Assembly (NCBI RefSeq): GCF_019710585.1
Contig: NZ_JAIFZQ010000004.1
Coordinates: forward strand, 62,001 to 126,000
Origin: Arthrobacter sp. MAHUQ-56
Lineage (GTDB): Bacteria > Actinomycetota > Actinomycetes > Actinomycetales > Micrococcaceae
Length of the DNA stretch: 64,000 nucleotides
Direction of reading: 5' to 3'
Shown here: positions 17,619-26,649 of the stretch, piece by piece
Numbering within the stretch: the stretch's first letter is position 1
Layout: each line of letters opens with the position of its first letter
The notes under the pieces: model-generated
The model's input: only the letters and a program-made list of their open reading frames with translations
Database searches by the model: none
Told to the model about the DNA's origin: nothing
Made by a program: the position numbers and the translations under genes

Positions 17619-19811
17619 TCAGGCTCCTTCGCCGTCGTCTTCCTGTATGTCTGGTTGCGCTTCCGCGCGGGTGGGATGGATCGTGGCCAGCACCTGGTCG
17701 GCCTTCACCAGGTCCCCGGTACGTGCATTGAGGTGCACTGTCCCGGCCAGGGGTGCCACCAGGTGGTGCTCCATCTTCATGGCTTCCACGGATACCAGCA
17801 CCTCCCCGGGTTCGACTGTGTCCCCGTCGCTGACCGGGACAGCCACGACTGTTCCCGGCATCGGCGAGCGCACCTCCGGGTCGGCGGAGCCTTCTTCCCG
17901 CTGGACGGCGGCGAGCACGCGTGCCAGCCTGGCCTCGCGGGTGAGGATGTCCAGCCGGCAGGACCAGCCGTCACCGCCGAGGAACAGTTGTGCGGGCATG
18001 CCGGGGCAGGCGTTGTCCCACGGTGGCGTGGCCGCTCCCGGGAGGACCGGCGCCAGCCTGTAGGTCCGCCGCCGGCCGTCGAGGTCCAGTTCGAAGCTTT
18101 GCCGGCTGGACCAGTGCAGCGACGCACTCCGCCGGGCACCGCCGTCGACGGCGACCGCGGCCTCGCCTCCCCCGTTGAAGCTGCCGCTGACCTGCACGGT
18201 GGCCACCCCGCCGTCGGGCGTTCCCAGGCTGATGCGGCGCGGCGCCGGGACTCCGAGCCGCCAGCCGTTCCTGCCCTGCCAGGGTCCGCTTTCGGGTGCC
18301 GGGTTGTTCTGCGCCTCCATGCTGAGGGCGTACAGGGCGGCGGCCACCAGCTCCGCTTCGCCCGCGCGCCGGAACTCCAGTGCCGGCAGCTTCCGCTCGA
18401 TCAGGCCTGTGTCGAGGTGCCCGGCCCGGACGTCGGGGTCGTTGAGCAGCAGCCGCAGGTACTCGACGTTGGTGTCGATGCCGAGTGCCGTATAGCTGGC
18501 CAGGGCGTTGTCCAGGGCGGCGAGTGCAGCCGGGCGGTCTTCACCCCAGGCGATCACCTTGGAAATCATGGGGTCATAGTTCGCCGAAAGTTCCAGGCCT
18601 TCCACCAGGGAAGAGTCCACCCGGATGCGGCCCTCGGTACCCTGCGGCAGCTCGTCCAGCACGAGCACCGTTCCGGTGGACGGAAGGAAGTTCTTCTCCG
18701 GGACCTCGGCATAGACCCGTGCCTCCACGGCGTGGCCGGAAAGTCCGACGTCGGCCTGCCGCAGCGACAGCTCGGCACCGGCGGCGATCCGGACCTGCCA
18801 TTCCACGAGGTCCAGCCCTGTGACCATCTCGGTGACCGGGTGTTCCACCTGCAGCCGGGTGTTCATCTCCATGAAAAAGAACTCGTCCGGCGCGTCATCG
18901 GAAACCAGGAACTCCACGGTTCCCGCCCCCGTGTAGTTCACGCTGCGCGCGGCATTGCAGGCCGCCTCGCCGATCCGCGTACGGACCTCGGAACCGTTCG
19001 GCAGGCTTTCCAGCAGGGGCGAGGGAGCTTCCTCGATGACCTTCTGGTGCCGGCGCTGGAGGGAGCATTCGCGCTCGCCGAGGTGGATGACGTTGCCGTG
19101 GCCGTCCGCAAGCACCTGGACTTCGATGTGCCGCGGGGTGGTGACCAGGCGTTCCAGGAAGAGGGTGTCGTCCCCGAAAGCGGCGGCCGCCACCCTGCGG
19201 GCCGTCACCAGCGCCGCCGGCAGGTCGCCCGGCCCTTCCACCACGTGCATGCCCTTTCCGCCACCACCCGCGGACGGCTTGATCAGGAGCGGAAAGCCGA
19301 CGGCGGCACCCGCCTCAACCAGTTCGCTGTCCGTCATGCCGGGCCTGGCGATGCCCGGGACCACCGGGACGCCGTAGCCGGCTACGTGGTTTTTGGCGCG
19401 GATCTTGTCGCCCATGACGTTCAGGGCCTCCACGCCCGGGCCTATGAAGGTGATGCCGGCTTTTTCCAGGGCGCGGGCGAAGTCGGCGTTCTCGCTCAGG
19501 AAACCGTACCCGGGGTGCACCGCTTCGGCCCCGGTGCGCCGGCATGCCTCGAGGATCGCGTCGATGCTGAGGTAGCTGTCGGCGGCGGCGGCGGGGCCGA
19601 TCCGGACGGCAGTGTCGGCTTCACGCACGTGGCGCGCGCCAGCGTCGGCATCGCTGTAGACGGCCACCGAACGTATTCCCAGATGGCGCAGGGTCCGGAT
19701 GACGCGGCAGGCAATTTCGCCGCGGTTTGCCACCAGGACGGTGCTGAACAACGGCTTGCCTGAGGCGCCGGCCTGGCTGGCGGACGGGTCCGTTTGGGTC
19801 TGCGTGGTCAT
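17619..19811 (-). CDS. Acyl-CoA carboxylase biotin-carboxylase/biotin-carrier subunit (methylcrotonyl-CoA carboxylase alpha)
   Basis: This 730-aa alpha subunit starts at ATG 19811 ([10 protein letters not shown]), 7 nt after the beta-subunit gene. The N-terminal biotin-carboxylase half begins with [19 protein letters not shown]. It has the ATP-grasp glycine loop [31 protein letters not shown] and [21 protein letters not shown]. The C-terminal biotinyl domain carries the lysine K679 in [11 protein letters not shown]. With the adjacent carboxyltransferase it carboxylates a branched acyl-CoA; the leucine-type neighbourhood points to 3-methylcrotonyl-CoA (AccA1 in mycobacteria). The 24 codons in frame upstream of the chosen start lie inside the beta gene and are not conserved-looking. 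Confidence 0.92.
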   Translation of the reverse strand: MTTQTQTDPSASQAGASGKPLFSTVLVANRGEIACRVIRTLRHLGIRSVAVYSDADAGARHVREADTAVRIGPAAAADSYLSIDAILEACRRTGAEAVHPGYGFLSENADFARALEKAGITFIGPGVEALNVMGDKIRAKNHVAGYGVPVVPGIARPGMTDSELVEAGAAVGFPLLIKPSAGGGGKGMHVVEGPGDLPAALVTARRVAAAAFGDDTLFLERLVTTPRHIEVQVLADGHGNVIHLGERECSLQRRHQKVIEEAPSPLLESLPNGSEVRTRIGEAACNAARSVNYTGAGTVEFLVSDDAPDEFFFMEMNTRLQVEHPVTEMVTGLDLVEWQVRIAAGAELSLRQADVGLSGHAVEARVYAEVPEKNFLPSTGTVLVLDELPQGTEGRIRVDSSLVEGLELSANYDPMISKVIAWGEDRPAALAALDNALASYTALGIDTNVEYLRLLLNDPDVRAGHLDTGLIERKLPALEFRRAGEAELVAAALYALSMEAQNNPAPESGPWQGRNGWRLGVPAPRRISLGTPDGGVATVQVSGSFNGGGEAAVAVDGGARRSASLHWSSRQSFELDLDGRRRTYRLAPVLPGAATPPWDNACPGMPAQLFLGGDGWSCRLDILTREARLARVLAAVQREEGSADPEVRSPMPGTVVAVPVSDGDTVEPGEVLVSVEAMKMEHHLVAPLAGTVHLNARTGDLVKADQVLATIHPTRAEAQPDIQEDDGEGA

Positions 19812-19818
19812 GGCGTGC

Positions 19819-21426
19819 TCACATCCGGAAGAGGCCGAAAGAGGTTTCGGGCAGGGGCGTGCGGGACACCACGTCGAGGGCAAGGCCCAGGACGGTGCGG
19901 GTGTCCGCGGGGTCGATCACGGCGTCGTCCCAGAGCCGGGCAGTGGAATAGTAGGGGCTGCCCTGGTCCTCGTACTGCTGCCGGATGGGGGCCTTGAACG
20001 CTTCCTCATCCCCGGCCGCCCATTCCTCCCCCGCGGCTTCGTACTGGTCCCGCTTCACCGTGGCCAGCACGCTGGCCGCCTGGTTCCCGCCCATCACCGA
20101 GATCCGGGCCGCCGGCCACATCCACAGGAACCGTGGCGAGTAGGCCCGCCCGCACATGGAGTAGTTGCCGGCGCCGAAGGAACCCCCGATCACCACCGTC
20201 AGCTTGGGGACGCGGGCGGTGGCAACGGCCGTCACCATCTTCGCCCCGTTCTTGGCGATGCCGCCCTGTTCGGCGTCCCTGCCCACCATGAATCCGGAGA
20301 TGTTCTGCAGGAACAGCAGCGGGATGCCGCGCTGGTCGCACAATTCGATGAAGTGGGCGCCCTTGAGCGAGGACTCGCTGAAGAGCACGCCGTTGTTGGC
20401 CACGATCCCCACAGGGTGGCCGTGGATGCGGGCGAACCCGGTGACGAGGGTGCTGCCGTAGTCCTTCTTGAACTCGTGGAACCTGCTGCCGTCCACGAGC
20501 CGGGCGATGACCTCGTGCACGTCGTAGGGGGCGTTGACGTCCGTGGGCACGGCGCCATACAGCCCTTCCGGGTCCACCGCGGGTTCGACGACGGGATCCA
20601 CCTGCCATGCGGGGGCGGCAAGTGGGGGCAGGGTGGCGACGATGTCCCTGATGATCTGCAGGGCGTGTTCGTCGTTTTCGGCCAGGTGGTCCGTTACTCC
20701 TGAAACCCTGGAGTGGACCTCACCGCCGCCCAGTTCCTCGGCCGTGACGATCTCCCCGATCGCTGCTTTCACCAGGGGCGGACCGCCTAGGAAAATGGTG
20801 CCCTGGTTGCGGACGATCACGGTTTCGTCGCTCATGGCGGGCACGTAGGCGCCGCCGGCGGTGCAGGAGCCCATGACGGCGGCGACCTGCGGAACCTTTG
20901 CCGCGGACAGCCGCGCCTGGTTGTAGAAGATCCGGCCGAAGTGCTCCTTGTCCGGAAACACCTCATCCTGCTTGGGCAGGAAAGCACCGCCCGAGTCCAC
21001 CAGGTAGATGCAGGGCAGCCGGTTCTCCAGCGCGATCTCCTGGGCGCGGAGGTGCTTCTTGACGGTCATCGGGTAGTAGGTGCCGCCCTTGACGGTGGCG
21101 TCGTTGGAGATGACCAGGACCTGCCGGCCGTGCACCAGGCCTATCCCCGCGATGACGCCGGCGCCCGGGGCGTCATCGTTGTACATACCGTTGGCGGCCA
21201 GGGGGGCAATTTCCAGGAAGGGGCTGCCGTCATCCAGCAGCTGGTCGATCCGTTCCCGCGGGAGCAGCTTGCCGCGGGCGACGTGGCGGTCCCGCGATTT
21301 TTGCGGCCCGCCCAGGGCGGCGTCCGCCAGTTTCTTCCGCAGGTCTTCGGCCAGGGACAGCTGTGCCTCCCGGTTGGCGCGGAAGGACTCGCTTGCCGGG
21401 TCGAGCCGGCTGACCAGGGTCTCCAT
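19819..21426 (-). CDS. Acyl-CoA carboxylase carboxyltransferase subunit (methylcrotonyl-CoA carboxylase beta)
   Basis: This 535-aa carboxyltransferase is the usual length for MCC beta. I start it at ATG 21426 ([20 protein letters not shown]), a typical MCCB N-terminus; an in-frame start at 21468 would add 14 unconserved residues. Motifs include [35 protein letters not shown] (MCC beta signature), [16 protein letters not shown] and [25 protein letters not shown]. It is the first gene of the operon running left to the CitE-like gene and is divergent from a TetR gene, whose product probably controls it. Confidence 0.93.
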   Translation of the reverse strand: METLVSRLDPASESFRANREAQLSLAEDLRKKLADAALGGPQKSRDRHVARGKLLPRERIDQLLDDGSPFLEIAPLAANGMYNDDAPGAGVIAGIGLVHGRQVLVISNDATVKGGTYYPMTVKKHLRAQEIALENRLPCIYLVDSGGAFLPKQDEVFPDKEHFGRIFYNQARLSAAKVPQVAAVMGSCTAGGAYVPAMSDETVIVRNQGTIFLGGPPLVKAAIGEIVTAEELGGGEVHSRVSGVTDHLAENDEHALQIIRDIVATLPPLAAPAWQVDPVVEPAVDPEGLYGAVPTDVNAPYDVHEVIARLVDGSRFHEFKKDYGSTLVTGFARIHGHPVGIVANNGVLFSESSLKGAHFIELCDQRGIPLLFLQNISGFMVGRDAEQGGIAKNGAKMVTAVATARVPKLTVVIGGSFGAGNYSMCGRAYSPRFLWMWPAARISVMGGNQAASVLATVKRDQYEAAGEEWAAGDEEAFKAPIRQQYEDQGSPYYSTARLWDDAVIDPADTRTVLGLALDVVSRTPLPETSFGLFRM

Positions 21427-21471
21427 TGACGATCCGTTCCTGTCCGGACCGGGCTGGCTTGAAACCAACTC

Positions 21472-21505
21472 GGTTAGTCACTCATAACTGAAATTCAGGT
21501 TAGTC
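21472..21505. promoter_or_regulatory. Candidate TetR operator between the carboxylase operon and its divergent regulator
   Basis: The 143-nt divergent spacer contains GGTTAGTC twice in direct orientation (21472-21479 and 21498-21505, 26 nt apart). An odd palindrome CTGAA-A-TTCAG (21488-21498) lies between them. The position fits autoregulation by the TetR gene product and control of the leucine operon. Binding is not shown. Confidence 0.4.
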
Positions 21506-21542
21506 TCGATTAACTGTGATGTCCAACACCTGGCGGCCTTGC

Positions 21543-21548
21543 TAGAAT
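21543..21548 (+). promoter_or_regulatory. Putative -10 element (TAGAAT) of the TetR gene
   Basis: TAGAAT would put the transcription start near 21555, just before the strong GAGGAGGAG ribosome-binding site that precedes GTG 21570. No clear -35 hexamer is visible. Confidence 0.4.
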
Positions 21549-21569
21549 CTGCGGGTCCGAGGAGGAGAA

Positions 21570-22256
21570 GTGTCCAGCAATACAGTGGAGCCGGCCCCTG
21601 CCACGCACGCCCCCACAACGCAGCGCGGCAAGGCCAAGGAGAGCCGGCGGCAGGCTTTGCTGTCTGCTGCGGCTTCCCTGTTCGCGCTCAACGGCTTCAA
21701 CCGCGTGTCCCTCGAGGACCTGGGCGCGGCAGCCGGCGTGAGTGGGCCCGCCGTCTACCGCCACTTTTCCGGCAAGCAGGCAGTCCTGGCCGACCTGCTG
21801 GTGACCGTGAGCCAGGAACTGCTGGACGGCGGACGCCAGGTGGTGGCAGGCAATGCCGATCCCCTTGCCGCGCTGCGTCGCCTGGTGGAGTTCCAGGTGG
21901 ACTTCGCCCTCGGCAAGCCGGACGTTATCCGGGTGCAGGACCGGGACTTCAGCAACCTCTCCGAACAGGACCAGTCCGCAGTGCGCACCCTGCAGCGCAG
22001 CTACGTGGAGGTGTGGGTGGACGTCCTGGCCAAGGTCCATCCCGGCACCGACGCCGCGGAACTCCGCATGCGGGCCCACGCCACCTTCGGCCTGATCAAT
22101 TCCACCCCGCATTCGGTCCGCAGCCATGGCCGGCGGATCGCCGCAGGGGCTGCCCGCCCCCTGCTCGAGCGCATGGCGCTGGCCGCCCTGATGGTGGACA
22201 GCGCACCCACTCCCCTGGCCGGGTACACCCGGCTTGGGGAGGGTGGCGGCCGCTAG
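21570..22256 (+). CDS. TetR/AcrR family transcriptional regulator
   Basis: The 228-aa regulator starts at GTG 21570 behind GGAGGAG. The N-terminal helix-turn-helix (about residues 25-72) reads RRQALLSAAASLFALNGFNRVSLEDLGAAAGVSGPAVYRHFSGKQAVLADLL, close to the TetR consensus. The C-terminal ligand domain has no recognisable effector signature. Being divergent from the methylcrotonyl-CoA carboxylase operon, it is probably that operon's repressor responding to an acyl-CoA. Its stop overlaps the stop of the convergent E2 gene in the shared sequence CTAG. Confidence 0.9.
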   Translation: MSSNTVEPAPATHAPTTQRGKAKESRRQALLSAAASLFALNGFNRVSLEDLGAAAGVSGPAVYRHFSGKQAVLADLLVTVSQELLDGGRQVVAGNADPLAALRRLVEFQVDFALGKPDVIRVQDRDFSNLSEQDQSAVRTLQRSYVEVWVDVLAKVHPGTDAAELRMRAHATFGLINSTPHSVRSHGRRIAAGAARPLLERMALAALMVDSAPTPLAGYTRLGEGGGR

Positions 22257-23608
22257 ACCATGGCCAGGACCATCCCCGGCTCGGCCATGACCGCGCCGAC
22301 GTCCGCCAGGAACCGCGAGCCCTGCTCCCCGTCCACCAGCCGGTGGTCGAAGGACAGGCTCATCGTGAGGACCTGGCGGAGCGCCACCTCACCGCGGTAT
22401 TCCCACGGCATGGTCCGGACAGCTCCCAGTCCAAGGATGGCAGCCTCTCCCGGATTGAGGATCGGGGTGCCGGCGTCGATCCCAAACACGCCGATGTTGG
22501 TGATGGAAATGGTGCCGCCAGACAGGTCCTCGGGGGTGGTCTTGCCGGCCCGCGCCGTTTCGGCGAGTGCCGTCAGGGCCTGGGCCAGCTGCGGCAAGGA
22601 CAGGGCGTCGGCATCCTTGATATTGGGGACGGTGAGCCCCCGGGGTGTAGCCGCGGCGATGCCCAGGTTCACGTAGTTGTACGTGACAATCTCCTGGTTT
22701 TCCTCGTCCCACCGCGAATTCAGGGCTGGATTGCGGCGCAGGGCGATGAGTACCGCTTTTGCCGCCAGTGTGAGCGGCGTCAGCTTGATGCCGGAGAATT
22801 CCCTGCTGCTGCGTAGCTTGTCCAACAGTTCGATGCCGGGCGTGACGTCAATGGTGAGGAATTCGGTGGCGTGGGGTGCGGTGAAGGCACTGCGCACCAT
22901 GGCGGCCGCAGTGTGCTTCCGGACGCCCTTGATGGGAGTCCTGGTTTCCCGCTCCCCCGCCCGGGTTCCCCCGGGTGCTGACGTTGGCGCGGCAGCTTCC
23001 CCCGCGTGCCCGGCAAATTCATGAACGTCGTCCCGCGTGATCAGTCCGCCGGGACCCGTGCCGGTCACCTGTGCCAGGTCCAGCCCGAGGTCCTTGGCCA
23101 GCTTCCGGACCGGCGGCGTGGACCGGGGCCGTTCGGCGGGCCTGGTCTCGAGAGGTTTCGGCTCAGCCGCCGGGGCCGTCACGGTTTCCAGAGAGTCCGC
23201 CGCAGCAAAGGTCCGCGGGCGGCGCGTGGGCCGTCCGGAACTTTCGACGACGGCGCCGTAACCTACCAGGTTCGGCTCCCGCTTCGGTGTTTCCACGGCC
23301 TGCTCCCCCGCGCCGGATGAAAGGCCAGCGGACTCCGAAGGTGCAGCGCCGCCGTCGTCGGGTATTTCAAACGAGACGATCGGCTTGCCGACCTCCACGA
23401 CGGAACCTGGCTGTTCGTGGAGTTCCTTGACGACCCCGGCGAACGGCGACGGAAGCTCCACCACTGCCTTGGCGGTTTCAACTTCGGCGATCACCTGGTT
23501 CAGGCTGACGGTGTCGCCCACGCCTACCTTCCAGCTGAGGATTTCGGATTCGGTGAGGCCCTCACCCAGGTCCGGGAGCCGGAATTCCTTGATCATGGTG
23601 CCGCTCAT
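22253..23608 (-). CDS. bkdC: Dihydrolipoamide acyltransferase (E2) of the branched-chain 2-oxoacid dehydrogenase complex
   Basis: This 451-aa E2 has one N-terminal lipoyl domain with the lipoylated lysine K47 in EVETAKAVVELPS. A long Pro/Ala/Glu linker follows, then a peripheral-subunit-binding domain (PPVRKLAKDLGLDLAQVTGTGPGGLITRDDV, about residues 165-195). The C-terminal catalytic domain ends with the active-site SLSFDHRLVDGEQGSRFL (H and D of HRLVDG). It transfers the acyl group to CoA, giving isovaleryl-, isobutyryl- or 2-methylbutyryl-CoA. The start overlaps the E1 beta stop by 4 nt (ATGA). No E3 gene is in the window, so a shared Lpd is expected. Confidence 0.92.
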   Translation of the reverse strand: MSGTMIKEFRLPDLGEGLTESEILSWKVGVGDTVSLNQVIAEVETAKAVVELPSPFAGVVKELHEQPGSVVEVGKPIVSFEIPDDGGAAPSESAGLSSGAGEQAVETPKREPNLVGYGAVVESSGRPTRRPRTFAAADSLETVTAPAAEPKPLETRPAERPRSTPPVRKLAKDLGLDLAQVTGTGPGGLITRDDVHEFAGHAGEAAAPTSAPGGTRAGERETRTPIKGVRKHTAAAMVRSAFTAPHATEFLTIDVTPGIELLDKLRSSREFSGIKLTPLTLAAKAVLIALRRNPALNSRWDEENQEIVTYNYVNLGIAAATPRGLTVPNIKDADALSLPQLAQALTALAETARAGKTTPEDLSGGTISITNIGVFGIDAGTPILNPGEAAILGLGAVRTMPWEYRGEVALRQVLTMSLSFDHRLVDGEQGSRFLADVGAVMAEPGMVLAMV

Positions 23609-24615
23609 CCTTCCAGGCCGCTCAGGGAGTTGGGGCGGCCCAGGGCCCGGTCCACGCCGTCCAGGATCCGGTCAAGACCCGGAAGGTGGTGCATTTCCAG
23701 CTTGGAGTACGGGTACGGGATGTCGAATCCCGTGACCCGGACCGGCGCTGCCTCGAGGTGGTAGAAGCACCTCTCGGTGATGCTCGCCGCCACCTCCGCG
23801 CCAAGCCCGCCGGACTGCCCGGCCTCGTGCGTGACTACCAGGCGCCCGGTCTTCCGGACCGAAGCCACAACCGGTTCGTAGTCCACCGGGGCCAGCGAGC
23901 GCAGGTCGATGACCTCGATGGAGATGCCCTCATCAGCGGCGGCCGTGGCGGCGTCGAGGGCGGTCCTGACCAGGGGTCCGTAGGCCACCAGGGTGACGTC
24001 GCTGCCACTCGCCAGCACCCGGGCCTTGTCCATGGGCAGGGCGGACCCGGGGTCTGCGGCCTCGTCCACCTCGCCCTTGTCGTGGTACCGGCGCTTCGGC
24101 TCGAAGTACAGGACCGGGTCGTCGCACGCGATGGCTTGCTGGATGACCGTATAGGCGTCCTGCGGATTGGCCACCGTCACCACCCGCAGGCCGGAGGTGT
24201 GGGTGAAGTACGCTTCCGGGGATTCGGAATGATGCTCGGGCGAGCCGATGCCGCCGCCAAACGGTACCCGGATGGTGATGGGCATCTTTACTGTCCCGCG
24301 GGTGCGGTAGTGCAGCTTGGCCACCTGGCTGACAATCTGGTCGAACGCAGGGTAGATGAACCCGTCGAACTGGATTTCCACCACCGGGCGGTAGCCCCGG
24401 TAGGCCAGGCCGACGGCGGTGCCCACGATGGCGGACTCCGCCAGCGGGGTATCCACCACCCGGTGTTTGCCGAAGTCCTTCTGCAGCCCGTCCGTCACCC
24501 GGAATACGCCGCCGAGGGTGCCGATATCCTCGCCCAGGAGGACCACCTTGGAGTCATTTTCCAGGGACTTCCGCAGCCCGGCATTGATGGCTCGGGCAAA
24601 GGTCATCTGGGTCAT
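23605..24615 (-). CDS. bkdB: Branched-chain 2-oxoacid dehydrogenase E1 component, beta subunit
   Basis: This 336-aa protein has the transketolase-like pyrimidine domain (LLGEDIGTLGGVFRVTDGLQKDFGKHRVVDTPLAESAIVG). PFGGGIGSPEHHSESPEAYFTHTSGLRVV is diagnostic of the BCKDH/PDH E1 beta type. The C-terminal transketolase domain ends in FDIPYPYSKLEMHHLPGLDRI. It pairs with the alpha subunit immediately upstream, and the junction is TGATG (one shared base), so translation is coupled. It decarboxylates 2-oxo acids from leucine, valine and isoleucine with thiamine diphosphate. Confidence 0.92.
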   Translation of the reverse strand: MTQMTFARAINAGLRKSLENDSKVVLLGEDIGTLGGVFRVTDGLQKDFGKHRVVDTPLAESAIVGTAVGLAYRGYRPVVEIQFDGFIYPAFDQIVSQVAKLHYRTRGTVKMPITIRVPFGGGIGSPEHHSESPEAYFTHTSGLRVVTVANPQDAYTVIQQAIACDDPVLYFEPKRRYHDKGEVDEAADPGSALPMDKARVLASGSDVTLVAYGPLVRTALDAATAAADEGISIEVIDLRSLAPVDYEPVVASVRKTGRLVVTHEAGQSGGLGAEVAASITERCFYHLEAAPVRVTGFDIPYPYSKLEMHHLPGLDRILDGVDRALGRPNSLSGLEG

Positions 24616-25784
24616 CAGCGTGCACCTTCTTCTGAAACGGCTCCTGCGGGGTCGCCGAAGGAGGCCAGGTAACGGGCGTAGTGGTCCTGCTGGCGTTCCA
24701 GCCAGGAATTCGGGGTGCTGTAGACGTGCTTGAAGATGTCAAGCGGCTGCGGGTCCGGCATGGTGGTGCAGCCGCGGCGCAGTTCCGATGCCACGGCATC
24801 GGCCTTGTCCGCGACCTGCTGCTGCAGTGCTTCGGTCAGGAGGCCCTTCCGGTCCAGCAGTGCCTCCACACGGGTGATGGGGTCCTTCGCGGCCCAGTCC
24901 TCCAGCTCGTTGGCGTCACGGTAGCGGGTGGGGTCATCGGCGGTGGTGTGGGGGCCCATCCGGTAACTGACCGCCTCGATGAAGGTGGGCCCGCCGCCGC
25001 GGCGTGCCCTGTCCAGCGCCACCCGCGTAGCCGCCATGACGGCAAGGACGTCGTTGCCGTCCACGCGCAGGCTGGGGATGCCAAACCCGGCGGCCCGGTC
25101 CGCGAGGTGGATGTGCGACTGGAGCCGCACGGGTTCGGAGATGGCCCAATGGTTGTTCGTGCAGAAGAACACCACCGGGACCTGGAAACTCGCGGCGAAC
25201 ACCATGGCCTCGTTGACGTCGCCTTCACTGGTGGCACCGTCGCCGAAGTAGGTGACAGCCACGGAGTCGGCGCCGTCGTTCTGGATTCCCATGGCGTACC
25301 CCGTGGCGTGCAGGGTCTGCGCGCCGATGATGATCTGCGGCGTTGCCATGTTGACGCTGTACGGATCCCAGCCGCCGGAGGCGTTGCCGCGCCATACCCG
25401 CAGGAGGTCCGTCAGGTCCACGCCGCGGCAGTAGGCCACACCGTTCTCACGGTAGCTGGAGAAGACAAAGTCGTCCGCGCGCAGCGCCCTGCCGGAGCCG
25501 ATCTGGGCTGCCTCCTGCCCCAGCAGCGGGGGCCACAGGCCCAGCTCGCCCTGGCGCTGCAGCGCCGTGGCCTCGACATCGATGCGGCGGATGACGGTCA
25601 TGTCCTCGAACAGGGAACACAGCTGTTCGTCCGTGATGTCCTTGACCCAGACATCGAATTCGGGGTGGCTGATCCGTTCGCCGGCGGGAGTGATCAGCTG
25701 AAGAAGTTCATGGTCCGGTCCGGCGGATTTTCCGGAGCTGCCCGGGGCTTGTGCGCCGCCCTGGCCTGTTTGGTCTGTAGACAC
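24615..25784 (-). CDS. bkdA: Branched-chain 2-oxoacid dehydrogenase E1 component, alpha subunit
   Basis: The thiamine-diphosphate-binding alpha subunit has 389 aa from GTG 25784, which is preceded by GAAGG. Key segments are FEDMTVIRRIDVEATALQRQGELGLWPPLLGQEAAQIG, VTYFGDGATSEGDVNEAMVFAASFQVPVVFFCTNNHWAIS (GDG-X-N ThDP motif) and SYRMGPHTTADDPTRYR (the phosphorylation-loop region in eukaryotic homologues). It is the first gene of bkdABC and is divergent from an Lrp-type regulator. A Crp-like palindrome lies in the shared 194-nt promoter region. Confidence 0.92.
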   Translation of the reverse strand: MSTDQTGQGGAQAPGSSGKSAGPDHELLQLITPAGERISHPEFDVWVKDITDEQLCSLFEDMTVIRRIDVEATALQRQGELGLWPPLLGQEAAQIGSGRALRADDFVFSSYRENGVAYCRGVDLTDLLRVWRGNASGGWDPYSVNMATPQIIIGAQTLHATGYAMGIQNDGADSVAVTYFGDGATSEGDVNEAMVFAASFQVPVVFFCTNNHWAISEPVRLQSHIHLADRAAGFGIPSLRVDGNDVLAVMAATRVALDRARRGGGPTFIEAVSYRMGPHTTADDPTRYRDANELEDWAAKDPITRVEALLDRKGLLTEALQQQVADKADAVASELRRGCTTMPDPQPLDIFKHVYSTPNSWLERQQDHYARYLASFGDPAGAVSEEGAR

Positions 25785-25876
25785 GATAGCCGCAACCTTC
25801 TGACGTCGTTGACCAGCGGTTTCAGGACTTTTGGTCCGTGCTTCCGCAGGCCTTCCGGGCGCCATTGCCCCGGATA

Positions 25877-25896
25877 ATTGTGACCCTACTCACAAT
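25877..25896. promoter_or_regulatory. Crp/GlxR-type palindrome in the bkdA-Lrp divergent promoter
   Basis: A perfect inverted repeat ATTGTGA-N6-TCACAAT spans 25877-25896. Its core TGTGA-N6-TCACA (25879-25894) is exactly the Crp-family consensus, which actinobacterial GlxR also recognises. It lies about 93 nt upstream of bkdA and 82 nt upstream of the Lrp gene. An Lrp operator is the alternative reading. Confidence 0.7.
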
Positions 25897-25964
25897 GTCC
25901 AGGGGGTACAACCACCGCCGCCCTTACTGAGCAAAATGCCCTACGGGCGGCTCGCGGACCGTGC

Positions 25965-25970
25965 TAGCGT
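25965..25970 (+). promoter_or_regulatory. Putative -10 element (TAGCGT) for a leaderless Lrp gene
   Basis: TAGCGT matches TANNNT and ends 8 nt before ATG 25979. This supports that ATG over the in-frame GTG at 25961. Confidence 0.4.
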
Positions 25971-25978
25971 TGCGCATT

Positions 25979-26452
25979 ATGCAAGCTTTGGATGGCACTG
26001 ACACCCGCCTGCTTTCGGCCCTGGCTGAGGACCCGCGCCGGACAGTGGTGGCGCTGGCGCAGAAGCTCGGGTTGTCCCGGAACACGGTGCAGGCGCGCAT
26101 GGCCCAACTCGAGAAAAAGCACGTCTTCCTGTCTTTTGAGCGCCGCATCAACCCGGCGGCCCTGGGCTACCCGCTGATGGCGTTCATCTCCGTGCACGTC
26201 CAGCAGCAGAAACTTGCCCGGCTGGCCGGGGAACTTGCCGCCATTCCAGAGATCCTCGAGGGCTTTGGCCTGACCGGGTCCGCCGACCTGCTGCTGCGCG
26301 TGGTGGCCCGGGACGCCGAGGACCTGTTCCGCATCAACGGAAAGATCCTCGCCTGCGACGGAGTGGAAAGGGCCGACACGGCGCTGGCCATGGGTGAGCT
26401 CATTCCCTTCCGGGTGCAACCCCTGCTGGAGCGCGGGTCCGGGGGCAACTGA
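25979..26452 (+). CDS. Lrp/AsnC family transcriptional regulator
   Basis: The 157-aa protein starts at ATG 25979. The N-terminal HTH reads LDGTDTRLLSALAEDPRRTVVALAQKLGLSRNTVQARMAQLEKK, typical of Lrp/AsnC. A RAM-like effector domain follows (YPLMAFISVHVQQQKLARLAGELAAIPEILEGFGLTGSADLLLRVVARD). Such proteins bind amino acids and act as local or global regulators. Its position divergent from bkdABC matches BkdR-like regulators, so control of branched-chain 2-oxoacid dehydrogenase by a branched-chain amino acid is likely. That link is inference. Confidence 0.9.
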   Translation: MQALDGTDTRLLSALAEDPRRTVVALAQKLGLSRNTVQARMAQLEKKHVFLSFERRINPAALGYPLMAFISVHVQQQKLARLAGELAAIPEILEGFGLTGSADLLLRVVARDAEDLFRINGKILACDGVERADTALAMGELIPFRVQPLLERGSGGN

Positions 26453-26649
26453 CAACTGCACCCTCCCGGTCCGGCATGCGCACGGTCCAGCACGTGCACC
26501 GTCCACCACGCGCACCGTCCAGCACGCGGCCGGGAGCATGCAGAAGTACGACGTCGGCGGGCCGGGTTATAGGCTTGGTGCAGTTAAGTGCGGCGCCGGC
26601 AGAGCCCATGGCCGTCCCCCGGTGCCGCGCACCTTCCGAAAGGTTTCCC

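Noticed and set aside
17655..19763. 702-codon open frame on the plus strand opposite the biotin-carboxylase gene
   Set aside because: It is the complementary-strand shadow of a clearly conserved gene; its translation has no family motif and the codon pattern is that of GC-rich antisense frames.
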